A stretch of 64,000 nt of DNA from Pseudonocardia kunmingensis. GTDB taxonomy: Bacteria; Actinomycetota; Actinomycetes; Mycobacteriales; Pseudonocardiaceae. A program made the position numbers and the translations under genes. The stretch is taken from NCBI RefSeq assembly GCF_006716445.1, contig NZ_VFPA01000003.1, forward strand, positions 1,364,001-1,428,000, given 5' to 3'. Numbering within the stretch: position 1 is the stretch's first letter; each line of letters opens with the position of its first letter. Below the pieces are notes generated by a model. The model saw only the letters and a program-made list of their open reading frames with translations, ran no database searches and had not been told where the DNA came from. Shown here in pieces: positions 1 to 14,211 of this stretch.

Positions 1-27
1 GCAACGATCCCGTGCTCCTCTGAGGGG

Positions 28-1455
28 GTGCCCTCCCCTCGTCCGGCCGTCGTCATCGGCGTGCTCGCGTCCTGCGGGCTGGCCGTCTCGCTGATGCAGA
101 CGCTCGTCGTCCCGTTGTTGCCGCAGTTCCCGCAGCTCCTCTCGGCCTCGCCCGCCACGGTGGCCTGGCTGGTCACGGCGACGCTCGTGGCCGCGGCCGT
201 CTCCGCCCCGGTGCTGGGCCGGCTCGGGGACATGTACGGGAAGCGGCGCATGCTGCTCGTCGCGCTCGGGATCGTGACGGTCGGCTCGGCGCTCGGCGCC
301 GTCGCCCCGAACGCGGCCGTGCTGATCGTCGCGCGGGCGCTGCAGGGCGTCGCGATGGGCGCGATCGCGCTCGGCATCAGCATCATGCGCGACGTCCTCC
401 CACCCGCCCGCATCGGCAGCGGGATCGCGCTGATGAGCTCGTCGCTGGGCATCGGGGGGGCCATCGGGTTGCCGCTCACCGGCGTCGTGGCGCAGCAGAC
501 GAGCTGGCGCTGGCTCTTCGCCGGCGCCGCGGTGCTCGGCGCGGTGCAGTTCGTGCTCGTGCTGCTCGCCGTGCGGGAGTCCCCGCTGCGCTCCGGCGGG
601 CGTTTCGACGTCCTCGGGGCGGTGGGCCTGTCCGCCGCGCTGGTCTGCCTGCTCCTGGCCGTCTCCAAGGGCAACGAGTGGGGCTGGAGCAGCACACGGG
701 TGCTCGGGCTGCTCGTCGCCGCCGCGGTCCTGATCGCCGTGTGGGTCCGCTGGGAGCTGCGCAGCCGCACACCGCTGGTCGACCTGCGGGTCTCCGCGCG
801 GCCCGCGGTGCTGTGGACGAACGTCGCCTCGATCGTCGTCGGCTTCGGGATGTTCGCCGGCTTCCTGGTGACCACGCAGGTCCTGCAGGCACCCGAGGTC
901 AGCGGGTACGGGTTCGGCCTGTCGCTCGTGGCGGCCGGTGTGGTCCTACTGCCGATCGGCGCCGCGATGACGATCTTCTCGCCGGTGTCGGCCCGGCTGT
1001 CGCGCCGGCGCGGGGCGCGGACCTCGCTCGTGCTCGGGGCGGTGGTGCTCGCGCTGGGCAACATCCTGATGGCGACGCTGCCGGGATCGATCCCGCTCGT
1101 CATCGCGGCGTCCACCACCACCGCGATCGGGGCGGCGATCGCCTACTCCGCGATCCCGCTGCTGATCATGCAGGCGGTGCCGCCGGGTGAGACCGCCGCC
1201 GCCAACAGCCTGAACACCCTGATGCGAATGCTCGGCACGTCCTCGTGCAGCGCGGTCGTCGCGGCGGTCACCACCGGACTCACGACGACCGTCGGCGGGC
1301 GGCTGCTGCCCTCGGGGAGCGCGTACACGGTCATCTTCCTCGCGGCGGCGGGCGCGGCCCTCGTCGGCGCGGCGATCGCGGCCCTCACCCCGCGCCCGCC
1401 GGTCGGCGAGGCCCTCCCGACCGAGGCCGTCCGGAGCTCAGCGACGGCGGCCTGA
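28..1455 (+). CDS. MFS transporter, DHA2 (EmrB/QacA-like) drug efflux family
   Basis: A 475-residue, very hydrophobic membrane protein, probably a proton-driven exporter of drugs or other small molecules. The N-terminal half has the major-facilitator loop motif GRLGDMYGKRR at about residues 64-74, and a glycine-rich motif-C-like stretch (GIGGAIGLPLTG) follows about 80 residues later. The length and the number of hydrophobic blocks fit the 14-helix DHA2 class better than the 12-helix DHA1 class. The start is a GTG directly behind a purine-rich stretch, so spacing to the ribosome site is tight and a start slightly downstream is possible. The substrate cannot be read from sequence. No adjacent regulator is visible; whatever lies upstream is outside the window. 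Confidence 0.85.
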   Translation: MPSPRPAVVIGVLASCGLAVSLMQTLVVPLLPQFPQLLSASPATVAWLVTATLVAAAVSAPVLGRLGDMYGKRRMLLVALGIVTVGSALGAVAPNAAVLIVARALQGVAMGAIALGISIMRDVLPPARIGSGIALMSSSLGIGGAIGLPLTGVVAQQTSWRWLFAGAAVLGAVQFVLVLLAVRESPLRSGGRFDVLGAVGLSAALVCLLLAVSKGNEWGWSSTRVLGLLVAAAVLIAVWVRWELRSRTPLVDLRVSARPAVLWTNVASIVVGFGMFAGFLVTTQVLQAPEVSGYGFGLSLVAAGVVLLPIGAAMTIFSPVSARLSRRRGARTSLVLGAVVLALGNILMATLPGSIPLVIAASTTTAIGAAIAYSAIPLLIMQAVPPGETAAANSLNTLMRMLGTSSCSAVVAAVTTGLTTTVGGRLLPSGSAYTVIFLAAAGAALVGAAIAALTPRPPVGEALPTEAVRSSATAA

Positions 1456-1467
1456 CCGGCGACGACC

Positions 1468-1518
1468 CGACGAGCGGCACTTTCGTCGGCCAGGAACCGA
1501 CGAGGGTGCCGTTCGTCA
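1468..1518. repeat. Dispersed 50-bp hairpin, copy 1 (REP-like / terminator)
   Basis: Imperfect inverted repeat with 22-nt arms (1468-1489 and 1497-1518) around a 7-nt loop. The arm core CGGCACTTTCGTCGG recurs at 26352-26408, 51650-51698 and 52723-52773. It lies between a plus-strand transporter gene and a minus-strand VOC gene, so it may stop transcription from both sides. Confidence 0.7.
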
Positions 1519-1525
1519 TCCGTTC

Positions 1526-1891
1526 TCAGCGGGGGTCCGACCGCAGTGGGTGCTCCGTCGGCACCTCGACCAGGACGATGCGCGTGCCGTCGGGGTCGGC
1601 GACCCACATCTCGTGCAGGCCCCACGGCTCCTCCCGCGGCTCGCGCACCACGTGGGCGGCGAGCTCGCGGTGCGCCGCGGCGAGGTCGCGGACCTGCAGC
1701 CAGAGCGCCACCGCGGGGCCGGGGCCTGCGTCGGCGCGGCCCGAGAGCTCCAGGAACCCGCCGCCGAGGAAGAACACGGTGCCGCCGGGGAACTCGCGGG
1801 CGATCGCGAGACCCAGCACGTCGCGGTAGAAGGCGAGGCTGCGCGCCATGTCGACGGGGCGCAGCAGCACGCGGCCTGCGAGGACCTCCAT
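1526..1891 (-). CDS. VOC superfamily (glyoxalase/bleomycin-resistance fold) protein
   Basis: A 121-residue single-module vicinal-oxygen-chelate protein. The pattern is typical: an N-terminal strand then DMARSLAFYRDVLGL, a central GGGFLELSG strand, and a C-terminal HEMWVADPDGTRIVLVE segment supplying the usual acidic metal ligand. Such proteins are metal-dependent lyases, isomerases or dioxygenases, or metal-free binders of drugs; the substrate is unknown. Its start codon shares a base with the stop of the upstream hydrolase gene (TGATG), so the two are translationally coupled and probably act in one process. Confidence 0.8.
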   Translation of the reverse strand: MEVLAGRVLLRPVDMARSLAFYRDVLGLAIAREFPGGTVFFLGGGFLELSGRADAGPGPAVALWLQVRDLAAAHRELAAHVVREPREEPWGLHEMWVADPDGTRIVLVEVPTEHPLRSDPR

Positions 1892-2769
1892 CAGCCCGGG
1901 TGCTCGGACAGGTGCTCGAGCAGCAGCTCGGCCAGCTGGTCGGGGGCCTCGTCGGGGATCCAGTGGCTGACGCCGCGCAGCTCGGCGTAGCGGAACGGCC
2001 CGGCCACGTGCTCGTGCACGAGCTCGACCGACTGCCGGGTGAGCGCGACGTCGCCGTCGCTCCAGACGAACAGGGTGGGCACCGTGACCGGCGCGGCGGG
2101 CCCGCCGGGCTTCTCGGTGAACATGGCCCGGTACCAGTTCAGTGCCGCGGCGAGCGCGGCCGGGTCCGCGAGGCCCGCGGCGTCGCGCTCGGCCGCGGCG
2201 CGGGACTGCCCGGTGCGGCGCAGCATCGCGACCAGCCGCCGCGAGAACGGAGCCCCGCCCGCCCCGAGCACGCGCTCGGGCAGCCCGGGCAGCTGGAACG
2301 CGTAGACGTACCAGGACGCCAGGCCCTGCCGCGTGGTCAGCAGCGACCGCAGGTACGCCGCGGGCGGGGGCACCGACACGGCCGTGAGCGAGCGGAGCCG
2401 CTCACCGTGACGGGCGGCGAGCTGCCAGGCGACGGCGGCGCCCCAGTCGTGGCCCACCAGGTGCACCCGCGCACCCGGGCCGACGAGCTCGTCCACCACC
2501 GCGAGCGCGTCGGCGACCAGCTCCCGGCCCCGGTAGGCGGCTCGACCCCGCGGTCGCGCCCGCGGCGAGTAGCCGCGCTGGTCCGGGGCGAGCGTGCGGT
2601 AGCCCCGCTCGGCCAGCCGGGTCGCGACCGCGTGCCACGAGTCGCCGTGCTGCGGAAAGCCGTGCAGGAGCAGGACCGGGTCACCGCCCGGCGGGCCCAG
2701 CTCGTGCACGTCGAAGATCAGGTCGTTCCGGGTCGCCGTGCGGACGGAGCCGTTGAGCACGGGGGACAT
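1891..2769 (-). CDS. Alpha/beta hydrolase, epoxide-hydrolase-like
   Basis: A 292-residue alpha/beta-hydrolase with the HGFP oxyanion motif near residue 36 and GHDWG at the nucleophile elbow, so the nucleophile is Asp. That is the signature of epoxide hydrolases and haloalkane dehalogenases, not serine esterases. The C-terminal GVSHWIPDEAP segment carries the catalytic His. A cap region lies between the elbow and the acid residue. No signal peptide is seen, so it is cytoplasmic. It is coupled to the downstream VOC gene. The substrate is not inferable; an esterase-like role is less likely given Asp at the elbow. Confidence 0.8.
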   Translation of the reverse strand: MSPVLNGSVRTATRNDLIFDVHELGPPGGDPVLLLHGFPQHGDSWHAVATRLAERGYRTLAPDQRGYSPRARPRGRAAYRGRELVADALAVVDELVGPGARVHLVGHDWGAAVAWQLAARHGERLRSLTAVSVPPPAAYLRSLLTTRQGLASWYVYAFQLPGLPERVLGAGGAPFSRRLVAMLRRTGQSRAAAERDAAGLADPAALAAALNWYRAMFTEKPGGPAAPVTVPTLFVWSDGDVALTRQSVELVHEHVAGPFRYAELRGVSHWIPDEAPDQLAELLLEHLSEHPG

Positions 2770-2864
2770 TCTGCCCGGCGTCCCCCGCCTGTCGGTTGTG
2801 CACCGCGGGTGCGGTCGAGTTGGGTGGGCGCGGCGTACGGTGCAGCGGGCATCAGCGACGGGGA

Positions 2865-8507
<5,643 letters not shown>

Positions 8508-8524
8508 GGCGACGCGAACACCCC

Positions 8525-8585
8525 GCACCTTGGAGCCCTACTGCTGATTTCTGGGCGTGGGAACAGCAGTAGGGCTCCAAGGTGC
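8525..8585. terminator. Perfect 22-bp stem hairpin between convergent genes
   Basis: Perfect inverted repeat: arms 8525-8546 and 8564-8585, 17-nt loop. It sits between the carboxylase (+) and the GH3 gene (-), where a bidirectional terminator is expected. Its sequence differs from the dispersed hairpin family found elsewhere in the window. Confidence 0.7.
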
Positions 8586-8601
8586 TGACGGGCTGCGGGG
8601 G

Positions 8602-9738
8602 TCAGGAGCAGACGCGCTTGGCCTTCAGGATGCGGATGACCGCCTCCTCCGTGGCCCGCGGGTCGAGCTGCGCCTGTTCCAGGTGGTCCAGCACGGGGGT
8701 GATGCGGCCACCGCTGGACCACAGCGCCATGTCCGCGCCTGCCGACAGCGCCTGCTCGACGGCCTCGGGCAGCGTGAACTCGTCGGTGACGGCGTCCATC
8801 GCACCCAGGTCGTCGGTGAGCACCAGGCCGTCGAAGCCGTAGTCGCCGCGCAGCAGCGCGTAGACCTCGGGCGAGAGCGAGCTGGGCAGCTCCTCGGTGA
8901 GGCCCGGTACGTCGAGGTGCCCGACGAGCACGCCGGTGCGGCCGTCCGCGAGCGGGCCACCCGGGCCGAGCAGGGTGGCGTAGGGCTGCAGGTCCGCGTC
9001 GCGCAGCGCGTCCAGCGGCGGGGTGGCGACCCGACCCTTGTGCGAGTCGCCGTCGGCGCGCCCGTGGCCCGGGAAGTGCTTGAGGACCGTGTAGACGCCG
9101 GCCGCGCGCTGCCCCTCGGCGAAGGCGGCGGCGTACTCGGTGACCTCGGCCGGGTCGTCGGCGAAGGCGCGGTCGCCGATCGCCGCGGACCGGCCGGTGA
9201 TGTCGACGGTCGGGGCGAGGTTCATCGTGACCCCGCGCGCGACCTGCGCCTCACCCCGCTCCTCCCCCAGCTCGCGCACCTGGTCCACGGTCAGCTCGGC
9301 GGCCATGTCCCGGGCGCTGGGCAGTTCGCCGTCGAGGTCGTCGATGCGCTGGACGCGCCCGCCCTCGTCGTCCACGGCGACGGCCAGCGGGATCCGCGAC
9401 ATCGCCTGCACCCCGCGCAGCGCCTGGTCGGTGAGGAGGTCGGTGGCGTTGCCGGGCAGGAAGATCCCGCCCACCTGCGTGGCGCGCACATCCGCGCCCG
9501 CCCCCTGCGGATCGGCCGCGTCGACGCCGACCATGAGCCGCTGGGCGAGCCGGTCCCGCGGCGCCATCGCGGCGACGACGGCCGGGCAGCGCGGCAGCCG
9601 GTCCGGGCCGACGTGCTCGCCGCTGAGCGGTGGCGCGGGCGGCGGGGCGGGGGGCGGGGTCGCGGTCGCGGGGCCTGCGGCCACGAGCAACGTCGCGAGG
9701 GTCGCGAGCAGCACCGCGAGCGGCTGTCGAACGGTCAT
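8602..9738 (-). CDS. Glycoside hydrolase family 3, NagZ-like beta-N-acetylhexosaminidase, secreted
   Basis: About 378 residues. The N-terminus (MTVRQPLAVLLATLATLLVA) is a signal peptide followed by a Pro-rich linker. The GH3 barrel shows KHFPGHG and the D-S-H dyad region typical of NagZ-type enzymes. LTDDLGAMDA near the C-terminal third carries the catalytic Asp. Length and lack of a second domain match bacterial beta-N-acetylglucosaminidases that trim peptidoglycan fragments or chitin oligosaccharides. The signal peptide suggests it acts outside the membrane, unlike cytosolic E. coli NagZ. The ATG at 9738 was chosen because it puts the signal peptide at the start; an in-frame upstream extension to 9819 reads as Arg/Pro-rich non-coding sequence. 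Confidence 0.85.
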   Translation of the reverse strand: MTVRQPLAVLLATLATLLVAAGPATATPPPAPPPAPPLSGEHVGPDRLPRCPAVVAAMAPRDRLAQRLMVGVDAADPQGAGADVRATQVGGIFLPGNATDLLTDQALRGVQAMSRIPLAVAVDDEGGRVQRIDDLDGELPSARDMAAELTVDQVRELGEERGEAQVARGVTMNLAPTVDITGRSAAIGDRAFADDPAEVTEYAAAFAEGQRAAGVYTVLKHFPGHGRADGDSHKGRVATPPLDALRDADLQPYATLLGPGGPLADGRTGVLVGHLDVPGLTEELPSSLSPEVYALLRGDYGFDGLVLTDDLGAMDAVTDEFTLPEAVEQALSAGADMALWSSGGRITPVLDHLEQAQLDPRATEEAVIRILKAKRVCS

Positions 9739-9854
9739 CCGGGCCCATCTTCCTCCGGGTGCCCGCTCCCGCCGACCCGCCCCCGACGGGCACGCAGATC
9801 GTTCCGAGGGGTACGGCATGGCGGTCGCCGCCGCAGCTACGTACTTCTCGGACG

Positions 9855-9872
9855 GATCACCGGGCGGTGATC
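9855..9872 (-). terminator. Short hairpin after the GST-like gene
   Basis: GATCACC/GGTGATC inverted repeat with a 4-nt loop, about 20 nt beyond the stop of the minus-strand gene ending at 9892. A plausible simple terminator. Confidence 0.45.
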
Positions 9873-9891
9873 GGTGCCCGGATGACGCCGC

Positions 9892-10890
9892 TCAGACCAG
9901 CGGCGGCACCCGCTCCCCCTCCGGCGGCGGGCCGGGCGGGGTGCCGTCGCCGAACGGGCGTCCACCCAGCTCCTCCCGGCCGTGCGGCGTGAGCCAGCCA
10001 CGCGGGTCGGGCCCGACCGGGACGATCCCGGTCGGGTTCACCTCGGAATGCACGCCGTAGTAGTGCTGCTTGATCTGCTCGAAGTCGATGGTGTCGCCGA
10101 AGCCGGGGGTCTGGAACAGGTCCCGCGAGTACGCCCACAGCACCGGCATCTCGGTGAGCTTCTCCCGGTTGCACTTGAAGTGGCCGTGGTAGACCGCGTC
10201 GAAGCGGACGAGCGTGACCCACAGCCGGATGTCGGCCTCGGTGATCGTGTCCCCGACGAGGTAGCGCCGCGTGGCCAGCCGCTCGGACAGCGCGTCCAGG
10301 CGGGCGAACAGCGCGCGGTAGGCCTCCTCGTAGGAGCCCTGCCCCTTGGCGAACCCGCACTTGTAGACGCCGTTGTTGACGTCCTCGTAGACGCCGGCGT
10401 TGACCTCGTCGATCTCCGCGCGGTGCTGCTCGGGGTACAGGTCGGGGGCGCCCTCGCGGTGCAGTGCGCGCCACTGCGTGGACAGGTCCAGGGTGAGGTC
10501 CTGGAAGTTGTTCGTCACCGCCTTGCCGGTGGCGACCTCGACGACGGTCGGGACCGTCACGCCCTCGTCGAAGCCCGGGTGCGCCTTCTCGTAGGCCTCC
10601 CGCAGGTACTCGATACCCAGCACCGGGTCCCGGTTGTCCGGGTCGTTGTGGAACCGCCAGCTGCGGTCGTCGTGCAGCGGGCCCGCGATGCCCATCGACA
10701 GCACGGGCTCCAGCCCGAGCAGCCGCCGCACGATGACGCTCCGGTTCGCCCACGGGCACGCCCTGGCCACGACGAGCCGGTACCGGCCCGGCTCGACCGG
10801 CCAGGCCGAGGACCCGTCGGAGGTGATGCGCTCGGTCAGCGCGACCGGCTTGCGCTCGAACGCGTCGGCGGTGGACTGCGTGGCACCCAT
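9892..10890 (-). CDS. Glutathionyl-hydroquinone-reductase-like protein (Xi-class GST fold)
   Basis: A 332-residue protein of the YqjG/ECM4 family. The active-site motif CPWAN lies at about residues 49-53, and VPTVVEVATGKAVTNN and TEADIRLWVTLVRFDAVY are in the expected order (thioredoxin-like then helical domain). Family members reductively remove a thiol from conjugated hydroquinones. Actinomycetes generally use mycothiol, not glutathione, so the physiological thiol here is probably mycothiol or another cofactor; that is inference. The C-terminal ~35 residues are Pro/Gly-rich and not conserved. The gene stands alone and is followed by a small hairpin. Confidence 0.82.
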   Translation of the reverse strand: MGATQSTADAFERKPVALTERITSDGSSAWPVEPGRYRLVVARACPWANRSVIVRRLLGLEPVLSMGIAGPLHDDRSWRFHNDPDNRDPVLGIEYLREAYEKAHPGFDEGVTVPTVVEVATGKAVTNNFQDLTLDLSTQWRALHREGAPDLYPEQHRAEIDEVNAGVYEDVNNGVYKCGFAKGQGSYEEAYRALFARLDALSERLATRRYLVGDTITEADIRLWVTLVRFDAVYHGHFKCNREKLTEMPVLWAYSRDLFQTPGFGDTIDFEQIKQHYYGVHSEVNPTGIVPVGPDPRGWLTPHGREELGGRPFGDGTPPGPPPEGERVPPLV

Positions 10891-10949
10891 GCCACAAACC
10901 TAGGCCCGTCCGTCAGCGGCCGCCGGTTGTCCGACGGGCCGGCCGCGGC

Positions 10950-11129
10950 TCAGTCGTCGCCGTCCTCGGGCCCGTCCTCACCACCGTCGTCGTCCTGCTG
11001 CGTGACGCCGGGGGCGTCGTCGCCGTCGTCGTCCCCCTCCGCGGGGCCGCACGCCCCTGCGGAGCTCAGGAACAGGGCCGCGCCGGCGAGGATCGCCGCG
11101 GTGGTCCGGGTCAGGCTCGTTCGTCCCAT
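10950..11129 (-). CDS. Small acidic exported protein, function unknown
   Basis: A 59-residue reading frame: a hydrophobic N-terminal export segment (residues ~8-26) ending in SAGAC, then an almost purely Asp/Glu/Gly tail. The Cys may be a lipid anchor, although the lipobox is imperfect. Its ATG lies 19 bp inside the end of the upstream gtrA-like gene, so the two are probably translated together. It resembles short acidic secreted peptides common in actinomycetes. I cannot assign a function; metal or cation binding by the acidic tail is only a guess. Confidence 0.55.
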   Translation of the reverse strand: MGRTSLTRTTAAILAGAALFLSSAGACGPAEGDDDGDDAPGVTQQDDDGGEDGPEDGDD

Positions 11130-11599
11130 GCGTCCACCTTGCCAGGTTCGGGCTCGTCCGCGCCGAAGACCCAGTACCGCAGCACCAGGAACCGGATGAT
11201 CCCGGCGAGGACGCTCGCCGCGGCCACCGCGAGCGACTCCTGCACCGGGGTGAGGTCCTCGAGGAGCGCCTCCAGGAGCAGGAGCACCGCGGAGCTGTAG
11301 AACGCGTAGAACAGCACGGTGCCACCGACCTGCACCCGCGCCCGCCAGCGGTGCACCGCGCCGCCGCCGAACGTGAAGCGGTGGTTGGCCTCGGTGCTCA
11401 CGGCGGTGCTCACCAGCAGCGCCACGACGTTGGCCGGCACCGTGTCGAGCCCGGTGCGCAGGAGGAGGAAGACCGCGGCGTTGGCCACGGTCGCCAACCC
11501 GCCGACGACGACGTAGTGGGCCACCTGCACCAGCAACGGGTGGTGCCTGCGCCACCACGAGTCCCGCTGCCGGGCCGGCGCGACCGCACTCTCCACCAC
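11111..11599 (-). CDS. GtrA-family membrane protein
   Basis: A 162-residue protein with four hydrophobic segments and the GtrA pattern: HYVVVGGLATVANAAVF near residues 28-44, NHRFTFGG in the first loop, and RFLVLRYWVF near the C-terminus. Family members are thought to move lipid-linked sugars (for example polyprenyl-phosphate-glucose) across the membrane for cell-surface glycosylation. No glycosyltransferase is adjacent, so its partner must be elsewhere. The gene overlaps the downstream small acidic protein by 19 bp. Confidence 0.8.
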   Translation of the reverse strand: MVESAVAPARQRDSWWRRHHPLLVQVAHYVVVGGLATVANAAVFLLLRTGLDTVPANVVALLVSTAVSTEANHRFTFGGGAVHRWRARVQVGGTVLFYAFYSSAVLLLLEALLEDLTPVQESLAVAAASVLAGIIRFLVLRYWVFGADEPEPGKVDAWDERA

Positions 11600-11607
11600 G
11601 ACCCCCT

Positions 11608-11658
11608 GACAGCGCCTGCTGATCCCGTGGTATCCGCTGGACCACGGGATGCGCTGTC
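11608..11658 (-). terminator. Two-part hairpin downstream of pcaG
   Basis: Inverted repeat GACAGCGC/GCGCTGTC enclosing ATCCCGTGGT/ACCACGGGAT, with a 6-nt bulge on one side and a 9-nt loop. It lies about 90 nt past the pcaG stop, before the next minus-strand gene, and probably ends the pobA-pcaHG transcript. Confidence 0.6.
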
Positions 11659-11746
11659 CCTCACCTGTGCGAACGCTGTGCGCGGAGCGCCATTCCGCGC
11701 GGCGCCCGGGCGAGGCGGGTGATCGTGGACACCCACCACGCCGCAG

Positions 11747-12295
11747 TCAGACCTGCAGGAAGACCGTCTCGCCGTCGCCCTGCAGACGGATGTCGAACCG
11801 GAGCGCGCCCTCCCCCGCGGGTTGCGCCACGAGCGTGGCGGCCCGCTCGGGCGGCAGCGCCGACAGCAGCGGGTCGGCGGCGTTCGCCGCGGCCTCGTCC
11901 GGGAAGTAGATGCGGGTGACGACCCGGTCGAGCAGTCCGCGGGCGAACACCGACACGTCGATGTGCGGGGCCTGGCCGTCGCCCAGCGCGCCCGGCTTGA
12001 CCGTGACGATCTCGTAGCGGCCCTCGCCGTCGGTGGCGCAGCGCCCGAAGCCCTCGAACCCGGATCCGGACGCCCCGCGCGGGTCGTCGGGGTGGTCGAA
12101 GCGCCCGTCCGGGTCGGCCTGCCAGGTCTCGATCATCCCGTCGGTGACGGGCGCGCCCTCGCCGTCGCGCAGGACGCCGGAGATCCGGATCGCGCCCGGC
12201 GCGTCCTCGGCGACCACGAGGTGGCCGTGCATCCAGGTCAGGCCGATCGACAGGAACGGCCCGACGGTCTGGGACGGCGTGAGCAGGTCACTCAT
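11747..12295 (-). CDS. pcaG: Protocatechuate 3,4-dioxygenase alpha subunit
   Basis: A 182-residue subunit of the intradiol dioxygenase that opens protocatechuate to 3-carboxy-cis,cis-muconate in the beta-ketoadipate pathway. It has the N-terminal TPSQTVGPF signature, the MIETWQADPDGRF strand and APHIDVSVFARGLL. The alpha subunit lacks the full iron ligand set, which is normal because iron is bound by the beta subunit. It overlaps pcaH by 8 bp and is the last gene of a pobA-pcaH-pcaG operon. Later pca genes (B, C, D/L, I/J) are not in the window. Confidence 0.95.
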   Translation of the reverse strand: MSDLLTPSQTVGPFLSIGLTWMHGHLVVAEDAPGAIRISGVLRDGEGAPVTDGMIETWQADPDGRFDHPDDPRGASGSGFEGFGRCATDGEGRYEIVTVKPGALGDGQAPHIDVSVFARGLLDRVVTRIYFPDEAAANAADPLLSALPPERAATLVAQPAGEGALRFDIRLQGDGETVFLQV

Positions 12296-13004
12296 GGGGC
12301 TCCTCGAACACGGTCTGCTCGCGGCCGCGCAGCACGATGTCCCAGCGGTAGGCCAGTGCCCACTCCGGGCGCGTGGCCCCGAGGTCGAACGTCGACACCA
12401 TCCGCTGCCGGGCCTTCGGGTCGGGCACCGAGTTGAAGATGGGGTCCTGGTCGAACAGCGGGTCGTCCGGGAAGTACATCTGCGTGACCAGGCGCTGGGT
12501 GAAGGCGCGCCCGAACAGCGAGAAGTGGATGTGCGCGGGCCGCCACGCGTTGGTGTGGTTGCCCCACGGGTAGGCGCCCGGCTTGATCGTGGTGAACGAG
12601 TAGTTGCCCTGCGCGTCGGTCATGACCCGCCCGCCGCCGGTGAAGTTGGGGTCCAGCGGCGCGGGCCAGTTGTCGCGCACGTGCGGGTAGCGGCCCGCGG
12701 CGTTGGCCTGCCACACCTCGACGAGCGTGTCGGGCACCGCGCGCCCGTCGCTGTCCAGGACGCGGCCGAACACGATGATCCGCTGCCCGATCGGCTCGCC
12801 GGCGTGCTGCGTGGTGAGGTCGTGGTCGCTCGGGCCGATCTCGCCGGTGAGCAGCGGGCCGGTGACCTCGGTGAGCCGGTGCGGCAGCACGATCGGCGCC
12901 TGCGACGGCGCACGCAGCCCGGTGCTCCTGTAGCCGGGCGAGTCCAGCGGCGGATGGGTGCCGGGCGGCGCGGGCCGGTAGCCGACGGGATGCGGGATCG
13001 TCAT
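12288..13004 (-). CDS. pcaH: Protocatechuate 3,4-dioxygenase beta subunit (iron-binding)
   Basis: 238 residues. The ferric ligands expected from Pseudomonas PcaH are visible: Tyr in AAGRYPH, Tyr in AYPWGNH, and both His in RPAHIHFS. It cleaves the protocatechuate ring between the two hydroxyls. The ATG at 13004 follows a GGAGGTG ribosome site and overlaps the pobA stop (ATGA), so product and substrate enzymes are made together. Function is well supported by motif order and operon context. Confidence 0.95.
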   Translation of the reverse strand: MTIPHPVGYRPAPPGTHPPLDSPGYRSTGLRAPSQAPIVLPHRLTEVTGPLLTGEIGPSDHDLTTQHAGEPIGQRIIVFGRVLDSDGRAVPDTLVEVWQANAAGRYPHVRDNWPAPLDPNFTGGGRVMTDAQGNYSFTTIKPGAYPWGNHTNAWRPAHIHFSLFGRAFTQRLVTQMYFPDDPLFDQDPIFNSVPDPKARQRMVSTFDLGATRPEWALAYRWDIVLRGREQTVFEEPHE

Positions 13005-14170
13005 CGAACACCTCCATACGGGAGACCCGTGTAGTTCTCGGCGAGGCTGGTGGCGGCCGCGCGGGAGGACACGGTGTAGCGCAGCTGGGACAGCTGCAGC
13101 CGCCGGGTGAACGCATCGCCGTCGGGGGCGACGTGCAGCATCGAGGTCATCCACCACGAGAAGTGCTCGGCCCGCCAGACGCGGCGCAGGCAGGTGTCGG
13201 AGTAGGCGTCGACGCCGCGCTCGTCGCCGCGCGCGAGGAACGCGGTGAGCGCGTCGGCCAGCACCCGGACGTCGGCGATCGCCAGGTTCATGCCCTTCGC
13301 CCCGGTGGGCGGCACGATGTGCGCGGCGTCGCCGGCCAGGAAGAGCCGTCCGTGGCGCATCGGCTCGGCCACGACGCTGCGCATCCCGGTGACGCCCTTC
13401 TCCAGCACCGGCCCCTCGTTGAGGGTGAACCCCTCGGCGGCGAGCCGGGTGCCCAGCTCGTCCCAGATCCGCGCGTCCGACCAGTCGTGCACATCGGTGT
13501 CCGGCGGGACCTGCAGGTACAGGCGGGTGATCTCGGGGCTGCGCATCGAATAGAGCGCGAAGCCGCGGTCGTGGTTGGCGTAGACGAGCTCGTGGTGCGT
13601 CGGCGCGGCCTTGGCGAGGATCCCGAGCCAGGCGTAGGGGTACTCGCGCTCGAACATCTCCGGCGCGTAGGCCCCGCGGCTGATCCCGTGGAAGCCGTCG
13701 CAGCCCGCCACGACGTCGCACCGCAGCTCGTGGCGCTGCCCGTCCGCGTCGGTGTAGGCGATCACGGGGGTGTCCGCGAGCCCGTCCAGGGTGACGTCGG
13801 CGACCTCGAACCGCAGGTCTCCGCCGTCCCGCAGCCGGGCGGCGATGAGATCCTTCACGACCTCCTGCTGGCCGTAGACGGTGATGCCGCGGCCGACGAG
13901 GTCGGCGAAGTCGATGCGGTGGTCCTCGCCCTCGAAGCGCAGCGAGACGCCCTCGTGCGGCATGCCCTCGCGGTCGAGCCGCTCGGCCAGGCCCACCTCG
14001 CGCAGCAGCTCGACGGTGGGGTGCTCGAGCACGCCGGCCCGCACGCGCTGCTCGACGTACGCGCGGCTGCGGGTCTCGAGGACCACGGAGTCGATCCCGG
14101 CGAGGGCCAGCAGGTGCGAGAGCAGCAGCCCCGCCGGTCCCGCCCCCACGATGCCGACCTGGGTGCGCAT
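13001..14170 (-). CDS. pobA: 4-hydroxybenzoate 3-monooxygenase
   Basis: A 389-residue flavoprotein hydroxylase that makes protocatechuate from 4-hydroxybenzoate, using FAD and NAD(P)H. The N-terminal dinucleotide fold reads VGIVGAGPAGLLLSHLL, the second FAD motif is GDAAHIVPPTGAKGMNLA near residue 285, and VEQRVRAGVLEH is the typical PobA segment. Length matches the family (about 390). First gene of the operon with pcaH and pcaG, divergent from an IclR-type regulator whose product probably senses 4-hydroxybenzoate or protocatechuate. The ATG at 14170 places the Rossmann strand at residue 4, as usual. Confidence 0.95.
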   Translation of the reverse strand: MRTQVGIVGAGPAGLLLSHLLALAGIDSVVLETRSRAYVEQRVRAGVLEHPTVELLREVGLAERLDREGMPHEGVSLRFEGEDHRIDFADLVGRGITVYGQQEVVKDLIAARLRDGGDLRFEVADVTLDGLADTPVIAYTDADGQRHELRCDVVAGCDGFHGISRGAYAPEMFEREYPYAWLGILAKAAPTHHELVYANHDRGFALYSMRSPEITRLYLQVPPDTDVHDWSDARIWDELGTRLAAEGFTLNEGPVLEKGVTGMRSVVAEPMRHGRLFLAGDAAHIVPPTGAKGMNLAIADVRVLADALTAFLARGDERGVDAYSDTCLRRVWRAEHFSWWMTSMLHVAPDGDAFTRRLQLSQLRYTVSSRAAATSLAENYTGLPYGGVR

Positions 14171-14211
14171 GACGGCGAGCCTGGCGCACCGGAGCCGCCT
14201 GCATCGACTCC

